A stretch of DNA of 7,769 bases, taken from contig JBBRYW010000157.1 of the NCBI GenBank assembly GCA_038237235.1, positions 1 to 7,769 of the forward strand, given 5' to 3'. Source of the stretch: JBBRYW01 sp038237235. GTDB lineage: Bacteria; Actinomycetota; Thermoleophilia; Gaiellales; Gaiellaceae. Under the pieces are notes generated by a model. That model worked only from the letters and a program-made list of their open reading frames with translations, ran no database searches and had not been told where the DNA came from. Below are positions 1 to 5,559 of the stretch, one piece after another (position 1 is the stretch's first letter; the number at the start of each line of letters is the position of its first letter). Made by a program: the position numbers and the translations under genes.

Positions 1-297
1 GAGAGGATCGTCCCGATCGAGGCCCAGGTCGCGCGCGAAATGGTTGCGGGTCCCGAACGGGATGCAGACGAAAGGGATGTCCCGCTCGAGCGCCGCCTTC
101 GCGACGCTCGCCAGCGAGCCGTCACCGCCGGCGATGCCGACTGCGTCATGGTCGGCGGCCAGCGCCAGCTCGCACGGATCGTCCCCCGCCTCCAGGAGCC
201 GGGTCTCGACGCCGCGCTCGCGCGCGGCCGCGATGAGCTGATCCGCACTCGGCCGGTCGTCGCCCGAGCGCGGGTTGATCAGAAGCAGTGAACCCAT
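1..297 (-). CDS. Diacylglycerol kinase-family lipid kinase, N-terminal part (runs off left edge)
   Basis: Reverse-strand translation from ATG at 297 gives 99 open codons with no stop before the window edge. The protein starts MGSLLLINPRSG and carries the marks of the DAGK catalytic (NAD-kinase-like) fold: the NPRSG loop (residues 8-12), the nucleotide-binding GGDGS motif (57-61) and PFGTRNHFARDLG (80-92). Family members phosphorylate diacylglycerol or a related lipid with ATP at the inner membrane face; the exact substrate cannot be told from this part. About one third of a usual 290-320 residue protein is visible, so the C-terminal domain and any PAP2-type fusion are unseen. The gene follows the thioredoxin gene by 31 bp on the same strand and is probably co-transcribed with it. 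The start is slightly uncertain because a GAGG lies directly against the ATG, with no normal spacing. No better upstream start with this motif set is apparent. Confidence 0.85.
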   Translation of the reverse strand, partial: MGSLLLINPRSGDDRPSADQLIAAARERGVETRLLEAGDDPCELALAADHDAVGIAGGDGSLASVAKAALERDIPFVCIPFGTRNHFARDLGLDRDDPL

Positions 298-328
298 CCT
301 CGTATGGCCCGCTGCCCGGTTGCTTCGA

Positions 329-646
329 CTACGAAACGAGCCCGAGTTGCCGCTCGATATCGCCTTTCGGCCGCGCGCCCATCGTTGTTGCCGCGGGCTC
401 GCCGTCCTTGAACAGCATCATCGTGGGGATCGACATGATCCCGAAGCGCTGAGCAAGTCCCTGCTCCTCGTCGATATTGACCTTGACAAGCTTTAGCTCG
501 CCTTCGCGCTCGGACGCGATCCGGTCGAGTACCGGGGAGACTGCGTGGCACGGCCCGCACCACTCGGCCCAGAAGTCCACGAGCACCGGCGTGTCGCTTT
601 GCAGCACTTCTTGCTCGAATGTCGATTCAGTCACAACATTTGCCAT
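329..646 (-). CDS. trxA: Thioredoxin
   Basis: This is a 105-residue protein of normal thioredoxin length. It has the active-site motif WCGPC (residues 29-33), the buried Asp24 in the VDFWAEW strand, and cis-proline Pro74 in the SIPT motif, followed by the MLFKDGE strand. It acts as a cytosolic dithiol-disulfide carrier, reduced by thioredoxin reductase, which is not in this window. His34 follows the active site where the classic E. coli protein has Lys, an ordinary family variation. The start at 646 (MANVV) was chosen because AAAGGA at 655-660 lies 8 nt upstream, a good ribosome-binding distance. The frame is open further upstream (ATGs at 655 and 706), but that extension has no thioredoxin character. 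It is first in a probable two-gene leftward unit with the lipid kinase and is divergent from ileS. Confidence 0.95.
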   Translation of the reverse strand: MANVVTESTFEQEVLQSDTPVLVDFWAEWCGPCHAVSPVLDRIASEREGELKLVKVNIDEEQGLAQRFGIMSIPTMMLFKDGEPAATTMGARPKGDIERQLGLVS

Positions 647-654
647 TGGTCTCA

Positions 655-660
655 TCCTTT
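655..660 (-). promoter_or_regulatory. Ribosome binding site of the thioredoxin gene
   Basis: On the reverse strand AAAGGA occurs 8 nt before the ATG at 646. It supports MANVV as the N-terminus over the in-frame ATG at 655, which would have this element touching or overlapping it. Confidence 0.6.
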
Positions 661-745
661 CGTCAGGGAGCGGTCTCTCTCCATACCCAGCGGAGCGCCG
701 CCTCACTCACTGCAAACGGCGGCCTGGTGCCACCTATTCCGACTC

Positions 746-751
746 TAGAAT
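746..751 (+). promoter_or_regulatory. Probable -10 box of ileS, giving a leaderless transcript
   Basis: TAGAAT matches the TATAAT consensus at five of six bases. It is followed by a 6-nt GC spacer, so the A of the ileS ATG (758) falls where transcription would begin. No Shine-Dalgarno sequence precedes that ATG, which fits leaderless initiation, common in actinobacteria. No convincing -35 is seen at 16-18 bp upstream. The rest of the 111-bp intergenic region (647-757) must also hold the promoter for the divergent thioredoxin gene, but I find no good match for it. I see no T-box leader or other RNA structure there. Confidence 0.45.
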
Positions 752-757
752 CCCGGG

Positions 758-3700
758 ATGGGTCGATCCTTCACTCCGCTGCCTCACGTTCCCGACCATC
801 CGGCCCTCGAGCGGGAGATTCTCGAGTGGTGGGAGCGGGAGCAAATCTTCGATCGGCTGCGCGAGCAGAACCGCGGCGGAGACAGATGGTCGTTCTTCGA
901 CGGGCCCGTGACCGCCAACAAGACGCTCGGGGTTCACACGGCCTGGGGGCGGACGCTGAAAGACGTCTTCCAGCGCTACAAGGCGCTCCGCGGCTTCGAC
1001 CAGCGCTACCAGAACGGCTATGACTGTCAGGGCCTCTGGATCGAGGTCGGCGTCGAGCGGCAGCTCGGGCTGAACTCGAAGCAGGAGATCGAGGAGTACG
1101 GCCTCGACAGATTCGCCCGCAAGTGCCGCGACGTCGTCGTCTGGTCGTCCGGCGAGATCACGCGCGGGTCGAAGCGCCTCGGCATGTGGATGGACTGGGG
1201 CAACGACTACTTCACCTTCAGCGACACGAACATCGAGTACATCTGGCGCTTCCTCAAGATCGTGCACGAGCGCGGGTGGCTGTACATGGGACATCGCTCC
1301 ACGGAGTGGTGCCCGCGCTGCGGGACGTCGATCTCGCAGCACGAGCTCTCGCAAGCTGACGTCTACCGGGAGAAGTCGGACCCGTCGCTCTTCGTCCGCC
1401 TGCCGCTCGTCGATTCCGGCGGGGAAGCGCTCGTCGTCTGGACGACGACGCCCTGGACCCTGCCGGCGAACGTCGCCGCGGCGGTCAAGCCCGACGCCGA
1501 GTACGGGCTACGGGACGGGCGGGATTGGGTCGCGGTCGAGCGCTACCCCGACGAGCGTTTGAACCGGATCGTCCAGGGCGCCGACCTGGTCGGCCTGCGC
1601 TACACGGGCCCGTTCGACACGCTGTCACCCGGCGCTGCCGTCGAGCACCGAGTGATCGGCTGGGACGACGTGACGATGGATCAGGGCACCGGCATCGTCC
1701 ATATCGCTCCCGGGTGCGGCGGGGAGGACTTCGAGCTCTCCCGCGCGCACGACCTGCCGGTCCTGACGCCGGTCGACGAGGCCGGCCGCTTCTACGACGA
1801 CTACGGCTGGCTGCACGGGAAGTCGACCGTCGAGGTCGCCGAGCAGATCGTCGAGAACCTGGCGGAGCGGGGACTGCTCGCCGAGGCCGGCCTGTACGAG
1901 CACTCCTACCCGCACTGCTGGCGCTGCGCGACGCCGCTCATCTTCAGGCTCTCGGACGACTGGTTCATCCGCGTCGACGAGGTGCGCCAGCCGCTGCTCG
2001 ACGCGAACGCAACCGTGAGGTGGACGCCGGAGCACTTTGGCAAGCGGATGGACGACTGGTTGCGCAACATGGGCGATTGGAACATCTCCCGCCGCCGCTA
2101 CTTCGGCCTGCCGCTGCCGTTCTATCCCTGCCGTTGCGACCACCTGAACGTGATCGGTTCGAAGCGCGAGCTCGAGGAGCGGGCGACGGCCGGGCTCGAC
2201 CGCCTCGAAGAGCTCCACCGCCCGTGGATCGATGCCGTCTCGATCCGCTGCGAATCCTGCGGCGCGGACGTGCAGCGGGTCGCCGAGGTCGGGGACGTCT
2301 GGCTCGACGCCGGGATCGTCCCGTTCGCGACGCTCGGCTGGGAGAACCCGGAGTGGAAGGAGGGCGGGTACGCGACGGGCGCCTCGGCCGGCCTCTCGGG
2401 CGCCGACCTTCCGGATCACGCGTACTGGGAGCAGTGGTTCCCGGCCAGCTGGGTCTCGGAGATGCGCGAGCAGATCCGGCTCTGGTTCTACTCGCTCCTG
2501 TTCATGTCGGTGACGCTGACGGGTCGCGCGCCCTACCGCGAGGTTCTGTCCTACGAGAAGCTGCTGGACGCCGAAGGACGGGAGATGCACGGCTCGTGGG
2601 GAAACATGATCGAGGCGGACGAGGCGTTCGAGCGGATGGGCGCCGACGTGATGCGAATGCTCTACTGCCAGCAGCCGCCCTGGCAGAACATCCGTTTCGG
2701 GTTCGCGCAGGCCGAGGAGGTCAAGCGCAAGCTGCTGACGCTCTGGAACTCGGTCAAGTTCCTCGTCGACTACGGCAACGTCGAGCGGTTCGAGCCGCGG
2801 TACGGAGATCTCGAAGGCGAGCTCGAAGGCGCCGAGCTCCGCCCGCTCGACCGGTGGCTCCTCGCGCGGGGCGATCGTCTCGTCGCCGAGGCAACGGAGG
2901 CGCTCGAGACTCAGCTGACCTTCGAGCTCGTGCGCGCCTTCGAGAGCTTCGTCGACGATCTGTCGAACTGGTACATCCGTCGCTCGAGGCCGCGGTTCTG
3001 GCGCGGGGGGGAGGAGGCGGCGCTGCGGACGCTCTGGCACGCGCTCACGCAGGCCATCCGTGTGATCGCTCCGGTCATGCCCTTCGTCTCCGAGCACCTG
3101 TGGCGGAATCTCGTCGCCGGCCCGTGCGCTGACGCTCCGCAGTCGGTCTTTCTCTCACGCTGGCCCGCCCCGAGCGCGCGCCGAGACGACGACCTGCTCG
3201 CCGACATCGCCGAGGTGCGGCGGATCGTGGAGCTCGGGCGGCAAGCGCGCGCGGCATCGAACCTCAAGCACCGGCAGCCGCTGCGTCGGCTCGTCGTCCA
3301 GGGTGCGAATGGAGCCTCCCGTCACGTGGACGAGATCCGGGAGGAGCTTCGCGTGAAGGAGGTCGAGTTCGGCCCCATTGAAGCGATGGACGTGTTGGTG
3401 AAGCCCAATTTGCGGCTGCTCGGGCCGAGGCTCGGCAAGGGGCTCGGCGAGGTGCGCCGGGACCTGGCGGACGGCCGGTTCGAGCGGCTCGACGGCGGGC
3501 GGGTCGCGGTCGCGGGGCACACGCTCGAGCCCGAGGAGGTGCTCGTCGAGCGAACCGCGCCGGAGGGCTGGGCGATCGCCGAAAGCGACTCGCTGACCGT
3601 GGCGCTCTCGACGACGGTCGACGACGAGCTGAGGCGGGAGGGGCGCGTCCTCGACCTGATCCACCTCCTGAACTCGATGCGCAGGGAGGCCGGGCTCCAG

Positions 3701-3847
3701 CTGACCGACAGGATCGTCGTCACTCTGACCCGCGCTGAGGCGGATCTCATCCCTTACAGCGACTGGATCCAGGGCGAGACACTGGCCGCCGAGCTTCGCG
3801 TCGACGAGGCCGCGCCCGAGCTGCGGATCGAGAGAGCGTCTGGCTGA
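758..3847 (+). CDS. ileS: Isoleucyl-tRNA synthetase (type 2-like) with altered HIGH and KMSKS motifs
   Basis: This 1029-residue cytosolic class I synthetase would charge tRNA-Ile with isoleucine using ATP. Order of parts: catalytic Rossmann domain with GPVTANKTLGVHTAWGRT (49-66); Cys pair WCPRC (C185, C188); CP1 editing domain with TTTPWTLPAN (229-238), and GTGIVHIAP (310-318) leading to the conserved editing Asp324; second Cys pair CWRC (387-390); WNISRRRYFGLP (441-452); a further Cys set C458, C460, C498, C501, likely a second zinc site; the KMSKS-position loop EMHGS (609-613); the anticodon-binding helical domain with SNWYIRRSRPRFW (around W738); and NLKHRQPL (835-842) plus REAGLQLTDRI (976-986), typical of the eukaryote/archaea-like type 2 C-terminus. 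Odd point: the HIGH site reads GVHT (58-61) and the catalytic second Lys of KMSKS is Gly612. The frame is intact over its full length, so this is not a decayed gene. It could be a divergent housekeeping enzyme or a second, specialised copy. ATG 758 is the only sensible start, with no ribosome-binding site. Confidence 0.92.
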   Translation: MGRSFTPLPHVPDHPALEREILEWWEREQIFDRLREQNRGGDRWSFFDGPVTANKTLGVHTAWGRTLKDVFQRYKALRGFDQRYQNGYDCQGLWIEVGVERQLGLNSKQEIEEYGLDRFARKCRDVVVWSSGEITRGSKRLGMWMDWGNDYFTFSDTNIEYIWRFLKIVHERGWLYMGHRSTEWCPRCGTSISQHELSQADVYREKSDPSLFVRLPLVDSGGEALVVWTTTPWTLPANVAAAVKPDAEYGLRDGRDWVAVERYPDERLNRIVQGADLVGLRYTGPFDTLSPGAAVEHRVIGWDDVTMDQGTGIVHIAPGCGGEDFELSRAHDLPVLTPVDEAGRFYDDYGWLHGKSTVEVAEQIVENLAERGLLAEAGLYEHSYPHCWRCATPLIFRLSDDWFIRVDEVRQPLLDANATVRWTPEHFGKRMDDWLRNMGDWNISRRRYFGLPLPFYPCRCDHLNVIGSKRELEERATAGLDRLEELHRPWIDAVSIRCESCGADVQRVAEVGDVWLDAGIVPFATLGWENPEWKEGGYATGASAGLSGADLPDHAYWEQWFPASWVSEMREQIRLWFYSLLFMSVTLTGRAPYREVLSYEKLLDAEGREMHGSWGNMIEADEAFERMGADVMRMLYCQQPPWQNIRFGFAQAEEVKRKLLTLWNSVKFLVDYGNVERFEPRYGDLEGELEGAELRPLDRWLLARGDRLVAEATEALETQLTFELVRAFESFVDDLSNWYIRRSRPRFWRGGEEAALRTLWHALTQAIRVIAPVMPFVSEHLWRNLVAGPCADAPQSVFLSRWPAPSARRDDDLLADIAEVRRIVELGRQARAASNLKHRQPLRRLVVQGANGASRHVDEIREELRVKEVEFGPIEAMDVLVKPNLRLLGPRLGKGLGEVRRDLADGRFERLDGGRVAVAGHTLEPEEVLVERTAPEGWAIAESDSLTVALSTTVDDELRREGRVLDLIHLLNSMRREAGLQLTDRIVVTLTRAEADLIPYSDWIQGETLAAELRVDEAAPELRIERASG

Positions 3848-3850
3848 TCG

Positions 3851-3892
3851 TCGTAGCCCAGGCGCGCGCGCCTGGACGAGTCGGGGCTACGA
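3851..3892. terminator. Bidirectional GC-rich hairpin terminator between ileS and the toxin gene
   Basis: An outer 9-bp perfect stem (TCGTAGCCC at 3851-3859 pairing with GGGCTACGA at 3884-3892) overlaps a perfect 18-bp palindrome, CCAGGCGCGCGCGCCTGG (3858-3875). The hairpin begins 4 bp after the ileS stop and covers the toxin stop codon at 3887-3889 on the other strand, as expected for a terminator shared by convergent genes. There is no T tract on either side, so it is not a textbook intrinsic terminator, though such hairpins are usual in high-GC actinobacteria. Confidence 0.6.
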
Positions 3893-4279
3893 CCAGATCG
3901 TTGTCTCGGGGTCGAAGCTCCGCAGCGTTACGTCCTTCGTCGCGAGCAGCGCCCCTTCCGCACGGCTCGTGGCGTAAATGATCCGGTCAGCCGGGTCACC
4001 CGTCAAGCGGTCACGCGGCAGGAGTGCAGCGTCCATGGCGAGCTTCGCGGTCAGTGGGAGCGCCCTGATTTGCTCCCGGGCGAGCGCCTGGTGGATCCAG
4101 ACCGAGGCGTCGCGATCGACGGAGATTCGACCGCGTTCCGCGAGCATCGCAACTTCCCAGCAACTGATCGTGCAGACACCGAGAGCCGCCTCCGCCCCGA
4201 GCCGGTGCCGCAGCGTCGGCGGGAGCTTCTCGGGCGCGGCGGTCCACCACAGCCATACGTGCGTGTCGAGGACGATCAC
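3887..4279 (-). CDS. VapC-like PIN-domain toxin ribonuclease
   Basis: This 130-residue PIN-domain protein begins VIVLDTHVWLWW, a hallmark of VapC-like toxins, which are metal-dependent ribonucleases. The visible acidic residues are those expected for a PIN active site: Asp5 (LDTHVW), Glu42 (CWEVA), Asp95/Asp98 (GDPADRIIYA) and Asp116 (TKD). All are present, so the toxin looks functional. The start is GTG at 4279, whose GTGA overlaps the TGA stop of the antitoxin by 4 bp, so translation is probably coupled. The frame stays open further upstream to 4462, but that stretch is the antitoxin gene read in another frame. The stop codon lies inside the hairpin shared with ileS. The RNA target cannot be told from the sequence. 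Confidence 0.9.
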   Translation of the reverse strand: MIVLDTHVWLWWTAAPEKLPPTLRHRLGAEAALGVCTISCWEVAMLAERGRISVDRDASVWIHQALAREQIRALPLTAKLAMDAALLPRDRLTGDPADRIIYATSRAEGALLATKDVTLRSFDPETTIWS

Positions 4280-4518
4280 TCGCCGTCGGCGTTCCAGCTC
4301 TCGAGCGGAGACATCAGCTCCTCGTCCGAAACGTGAAACTCGATCGAGCCGACGAGCGGAGTCGGCGCCTCCACCGCCACGACTCGCGCAACCGGCTTGC
4401 CGTGCTTCGTCACTACGAGCGGCACACCGGTTCGACCGACGTGGTCGAGCAGCGCGAGGCACTCGGCCTTGAACCTGCTCGCTGAGATCGTCATCTCCGT
4501 CATGACCATGGTCATCAT
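4276..4518 (-). CDS. Phd/YefM-family antitoxin partner of the PIN toxin
   Basis: This 80-residue protein carries the Phd/YefM DNA-binding and dimerisation core: MTISASRFKAECLALLDHV (residues 9-27), then a beta hairpin PLVVTKHGKPVARVVAV (33-49). Its acidic C-terminal tail (EELMSPLESWNADGE) is the part that in this family wraps and blocks the toxin. Members bind both their toxin and their own operator. The gene overlaps the PIN toxin gene by 4 bp and lies 27 bp after the ispH stop. The start is ambiguous: in-frame ATGs lie at 4518, 4515, 4509, 4503 and 4494. The first is reported because the TATAAT at 4533-4528 would place the mRNA 5' end almost on it, but 4503 or 4494 (MTISAS, the usual family N-terminus) are equally possible. 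No spaced Shine-Dalgarno precedes any of them. Confidence 0.88.
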   Translation of the reverse strand: MMTMVMTEMTISASRFKAECLALLDHVGRTGVPLVVTKHGKPVARVVAVEAPTPLVGSIEFHVSDEELMSPLESWNADGE

Positions 4519-4529
4519 ACCATGGTCAT
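4502..4529 (-). repeat. Tandem 14-bp operator-like repeat centred on CCATGG
   Basis: On the reverse strand ATGACCATGGTATG (4529-4516) is followed directly by ATGACCATGGTCAT (4515-4502). The second copy is a perfect 14-bp palindrome; the first keeps the left half and a palindromic ACCATGGT core. The pair overlaps the candidate start codons of the antitoxin and abuts its TATAAT box. Two adjacent palindromic sites at the promoter are what a Phd-type antitoxin uses for autorepression modulated by toxin level. Binding is inferred, not shown. Confidence 0.6.
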
Positions 4530-4533
4530 TATA
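4528..4533 (-). promoter_or_regulatory. -10 box (TATAAT) of the toxin-antitoxin operon
   Basis: A perfect TATAAT on the reverse strand, overlapping the first operator copy by 2 bp and lying 13 bp after the ispH stop codon. In this very GC-rich context a perfect consensus is unlikely to be chance. No good -35 is found at 16-18 bp upstream, within the ispH 3' end. Its position predicts an mRNA starting within a few bases of ATG 4518. The operon can probably fire alone, in addition to any read-through from ispH. Confidence 0.6.
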
Positions 4534-4545
4534 CCGAGCGAGCTG

Positions 4546-5505
4546 TCAGCCGCTTTGAGCTTCAGCGAGCGCCAGCTCTCGTCGCAGCTCGACCGGCAGC
4601 TTGAACACGACGTCCTCGTCCACCGACGCGAACGGCTGCACGTCGTCGACGCCCTGCGTCCGAAACCAGGCGCAGACGCGCTCGACCAGCTTCTCGGGCG
4701 CTGAGGCACCCGAAGTGAGCCCAACCGTCTCGACACCTTCGAGCCAGTCCTCATGGATCTCCGTCTCGTCGTCGATCAGGTGAGCGGCGACGCCGGCGGC
4801 CCGCGCCGCCTCGACGAGCCGGTTCGAGTTCGAGCTGTTGCGCGACCCGATCACGAGCAGCAGGTCGATCTCGTCGAGCATCTCCTTGACGGCCCATTGC
4901 CTGTTCGAGGTGGCGTAGCAGATGTCTTCACGATGCGGCGCTCGGATCTGGGGAAAGCGTTGGCGTAGAGCGGTGATGATCGCGGCCGTCTCATCCACGG
5001 AGAGGGTCGTCTGGGTGATGTAGGCGAGCTTCGCGTCAGCGGAGAGCGTGAGCGAGGCGACGTCCTGGACGGTCTGCACGAGCAGGATCGAGCCGGGGGC
5101 CTCGCCCGTCGTGCCGACGACTTCCTCGTGACCGGCGTGCCCGATCAGGATGATCGTGTAGCCGGCCTCGGCGTAGCGCCTCGCCTCCACGTGCACTTTC
5201 GTGACGAGCGGACACGTGGCGTCGATCGTCTGCAGCTCGCGCGCCGCCGCGTTCACGTGCACGCTCGGGGCGACGCCGTGCGCGGAGAGGACGAGCGTCG
5301 AGCCGGGCGGGACGAGCTCCTCGCTGTCGACGAACACTGCGCCGCGCTCCTCGAGCTCCCGCACGACGTGCGCGTTGTGCACGATCTGCTTTCGCACGTA
5401 CACTGGCGGCCCGTAGAGGTCGAGCGCACGCTCGACGGTCTCGACGGCACGCTCGACACCGGCGCAGTAGCCGCGAGGAGACGCGAGAAGTACCCGCTTC
5501 ACCAC
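4546..5505 (-). CDS. ispH: 4-hydroxy-3-methylbut-2-enyl diphosphate reductase
   Basis: This 319-residue enzyme catalyses the last step of the MEP isoprenoid pathway, reducing HMBPP to IPP and DMAPP with an Fe-S cluster. The three cluster cysteines are visible: C14 in PRGYCAGVERAV, C98 in DATCPLVTKVH and C196 in DICYATSNRQ. Substrate residues are also present: H43 (QIVHNAHVV), H76 (SAHGVAPS), H126 and catalytic Glu128 (GHAGHEEVVGT), the SRNSSNSNRL motif (220-229) and TSGASAPE near the C-terminus. The length is normal for the family. The start is GTG at 5505; an upstream in-frame ATG at 5514 is cut off by a TAG two codons later. No clear ribosome-binding site is seen, but a TACCAT box lies 7 nt before the GTG, so a leaderless mRNA is possible. 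It is divergent from the GAF gene and is followed by the toxin-antitoxin pair on the same strand. Confidence 0.97.
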   Translation of the reverse strand: MVKRVLLASPRGYCAGVERAVETVERALDLYGPPVYVRKQIVHNAHVVRELEERGAVFVDSEELVPPGSTLVLSAHGVAPSVHVNAAARELQTIDATCPLVTKVHVEARRYAEAGYTIILIGHAGHEEVVGTTGEAPGSILLVQTVQDVASLTLSADAKLAYITQTTLSVDETAAIITALRQRFPQIRAPHREDICYATSNRQWAVKEMLDEIDLLLVIGSRNSSNSNRLVEAARAAGVAAHLIDDETEIHEDWLEGVETVGLTSGASAPEKLVERVCAWFRTQGVDDVQPFASVDEDVVFKLPVELRRELALAEAQSG

Positions 5506-5512
5506 CTAACCC

Positions 5513-5518
5513 ATGGTA
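5513..5518 (-). promoter_or_regulatory. Candidate -10 box of ispH
   Basis: TACCAT on the reverse strand fits the actinobacterial TANNNT pattern (four of six bases to TATAAT). It ends 7 nt before the GTG start, so transcription would begin at or beside the start codon. No recognisable -35 was found. The 54-bp divergent region (5506-5559) must also serve the GAF gene, for which I see no clear promoter. Confidence 0.3.
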
Positions 5519-5559
5519 ACGCAGAGCTCCCGCGATACCCCTGACGCGGTCCACAGTTC

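Noticed and set aside
40..291. Forward open frames opposite the lipid kinase
   Set aside because: The reverse strand encodes NPRSG, GGDGS and PFGTRNHFARDLG, a coherent lipid-kinase domain. The forward frames show no family features.
656..706. Longer thioredoxin start at 706
   Set aside because: The 20 extra residues are Arg/Pro-rich and unlike any thioredoxin N-terminus, and the well-spaced AAAGGA supports 646.
647..757. T-box or other riboswitch upstream of ileS
   Set aside because: There is no T-box core sequence or stable leader structure, the space is only 111 bp shared with a divergent gene, and the best -10 box leaves no leader at all.
1525..3132. A 535-codon forward frame and a 490-codon reverse frame (1625-3097) inside ileS
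   Set aside because: Both are out-of-frame shadows of ileS with low-complexity Arg/Ala/Pro-rich products. The ileS frame carries all conserved synthetase motifs through this region.
4280..4462. N-terminal extension of the PIN toxin up to an ATG at 4462
   Set aside because: The extension is the antitoxin gene read out of frame and is Arg/Ala-rich. PIN toxins begin just before LDTHVW, matching GTG 4279 with its 4-bp GTGA overlap.
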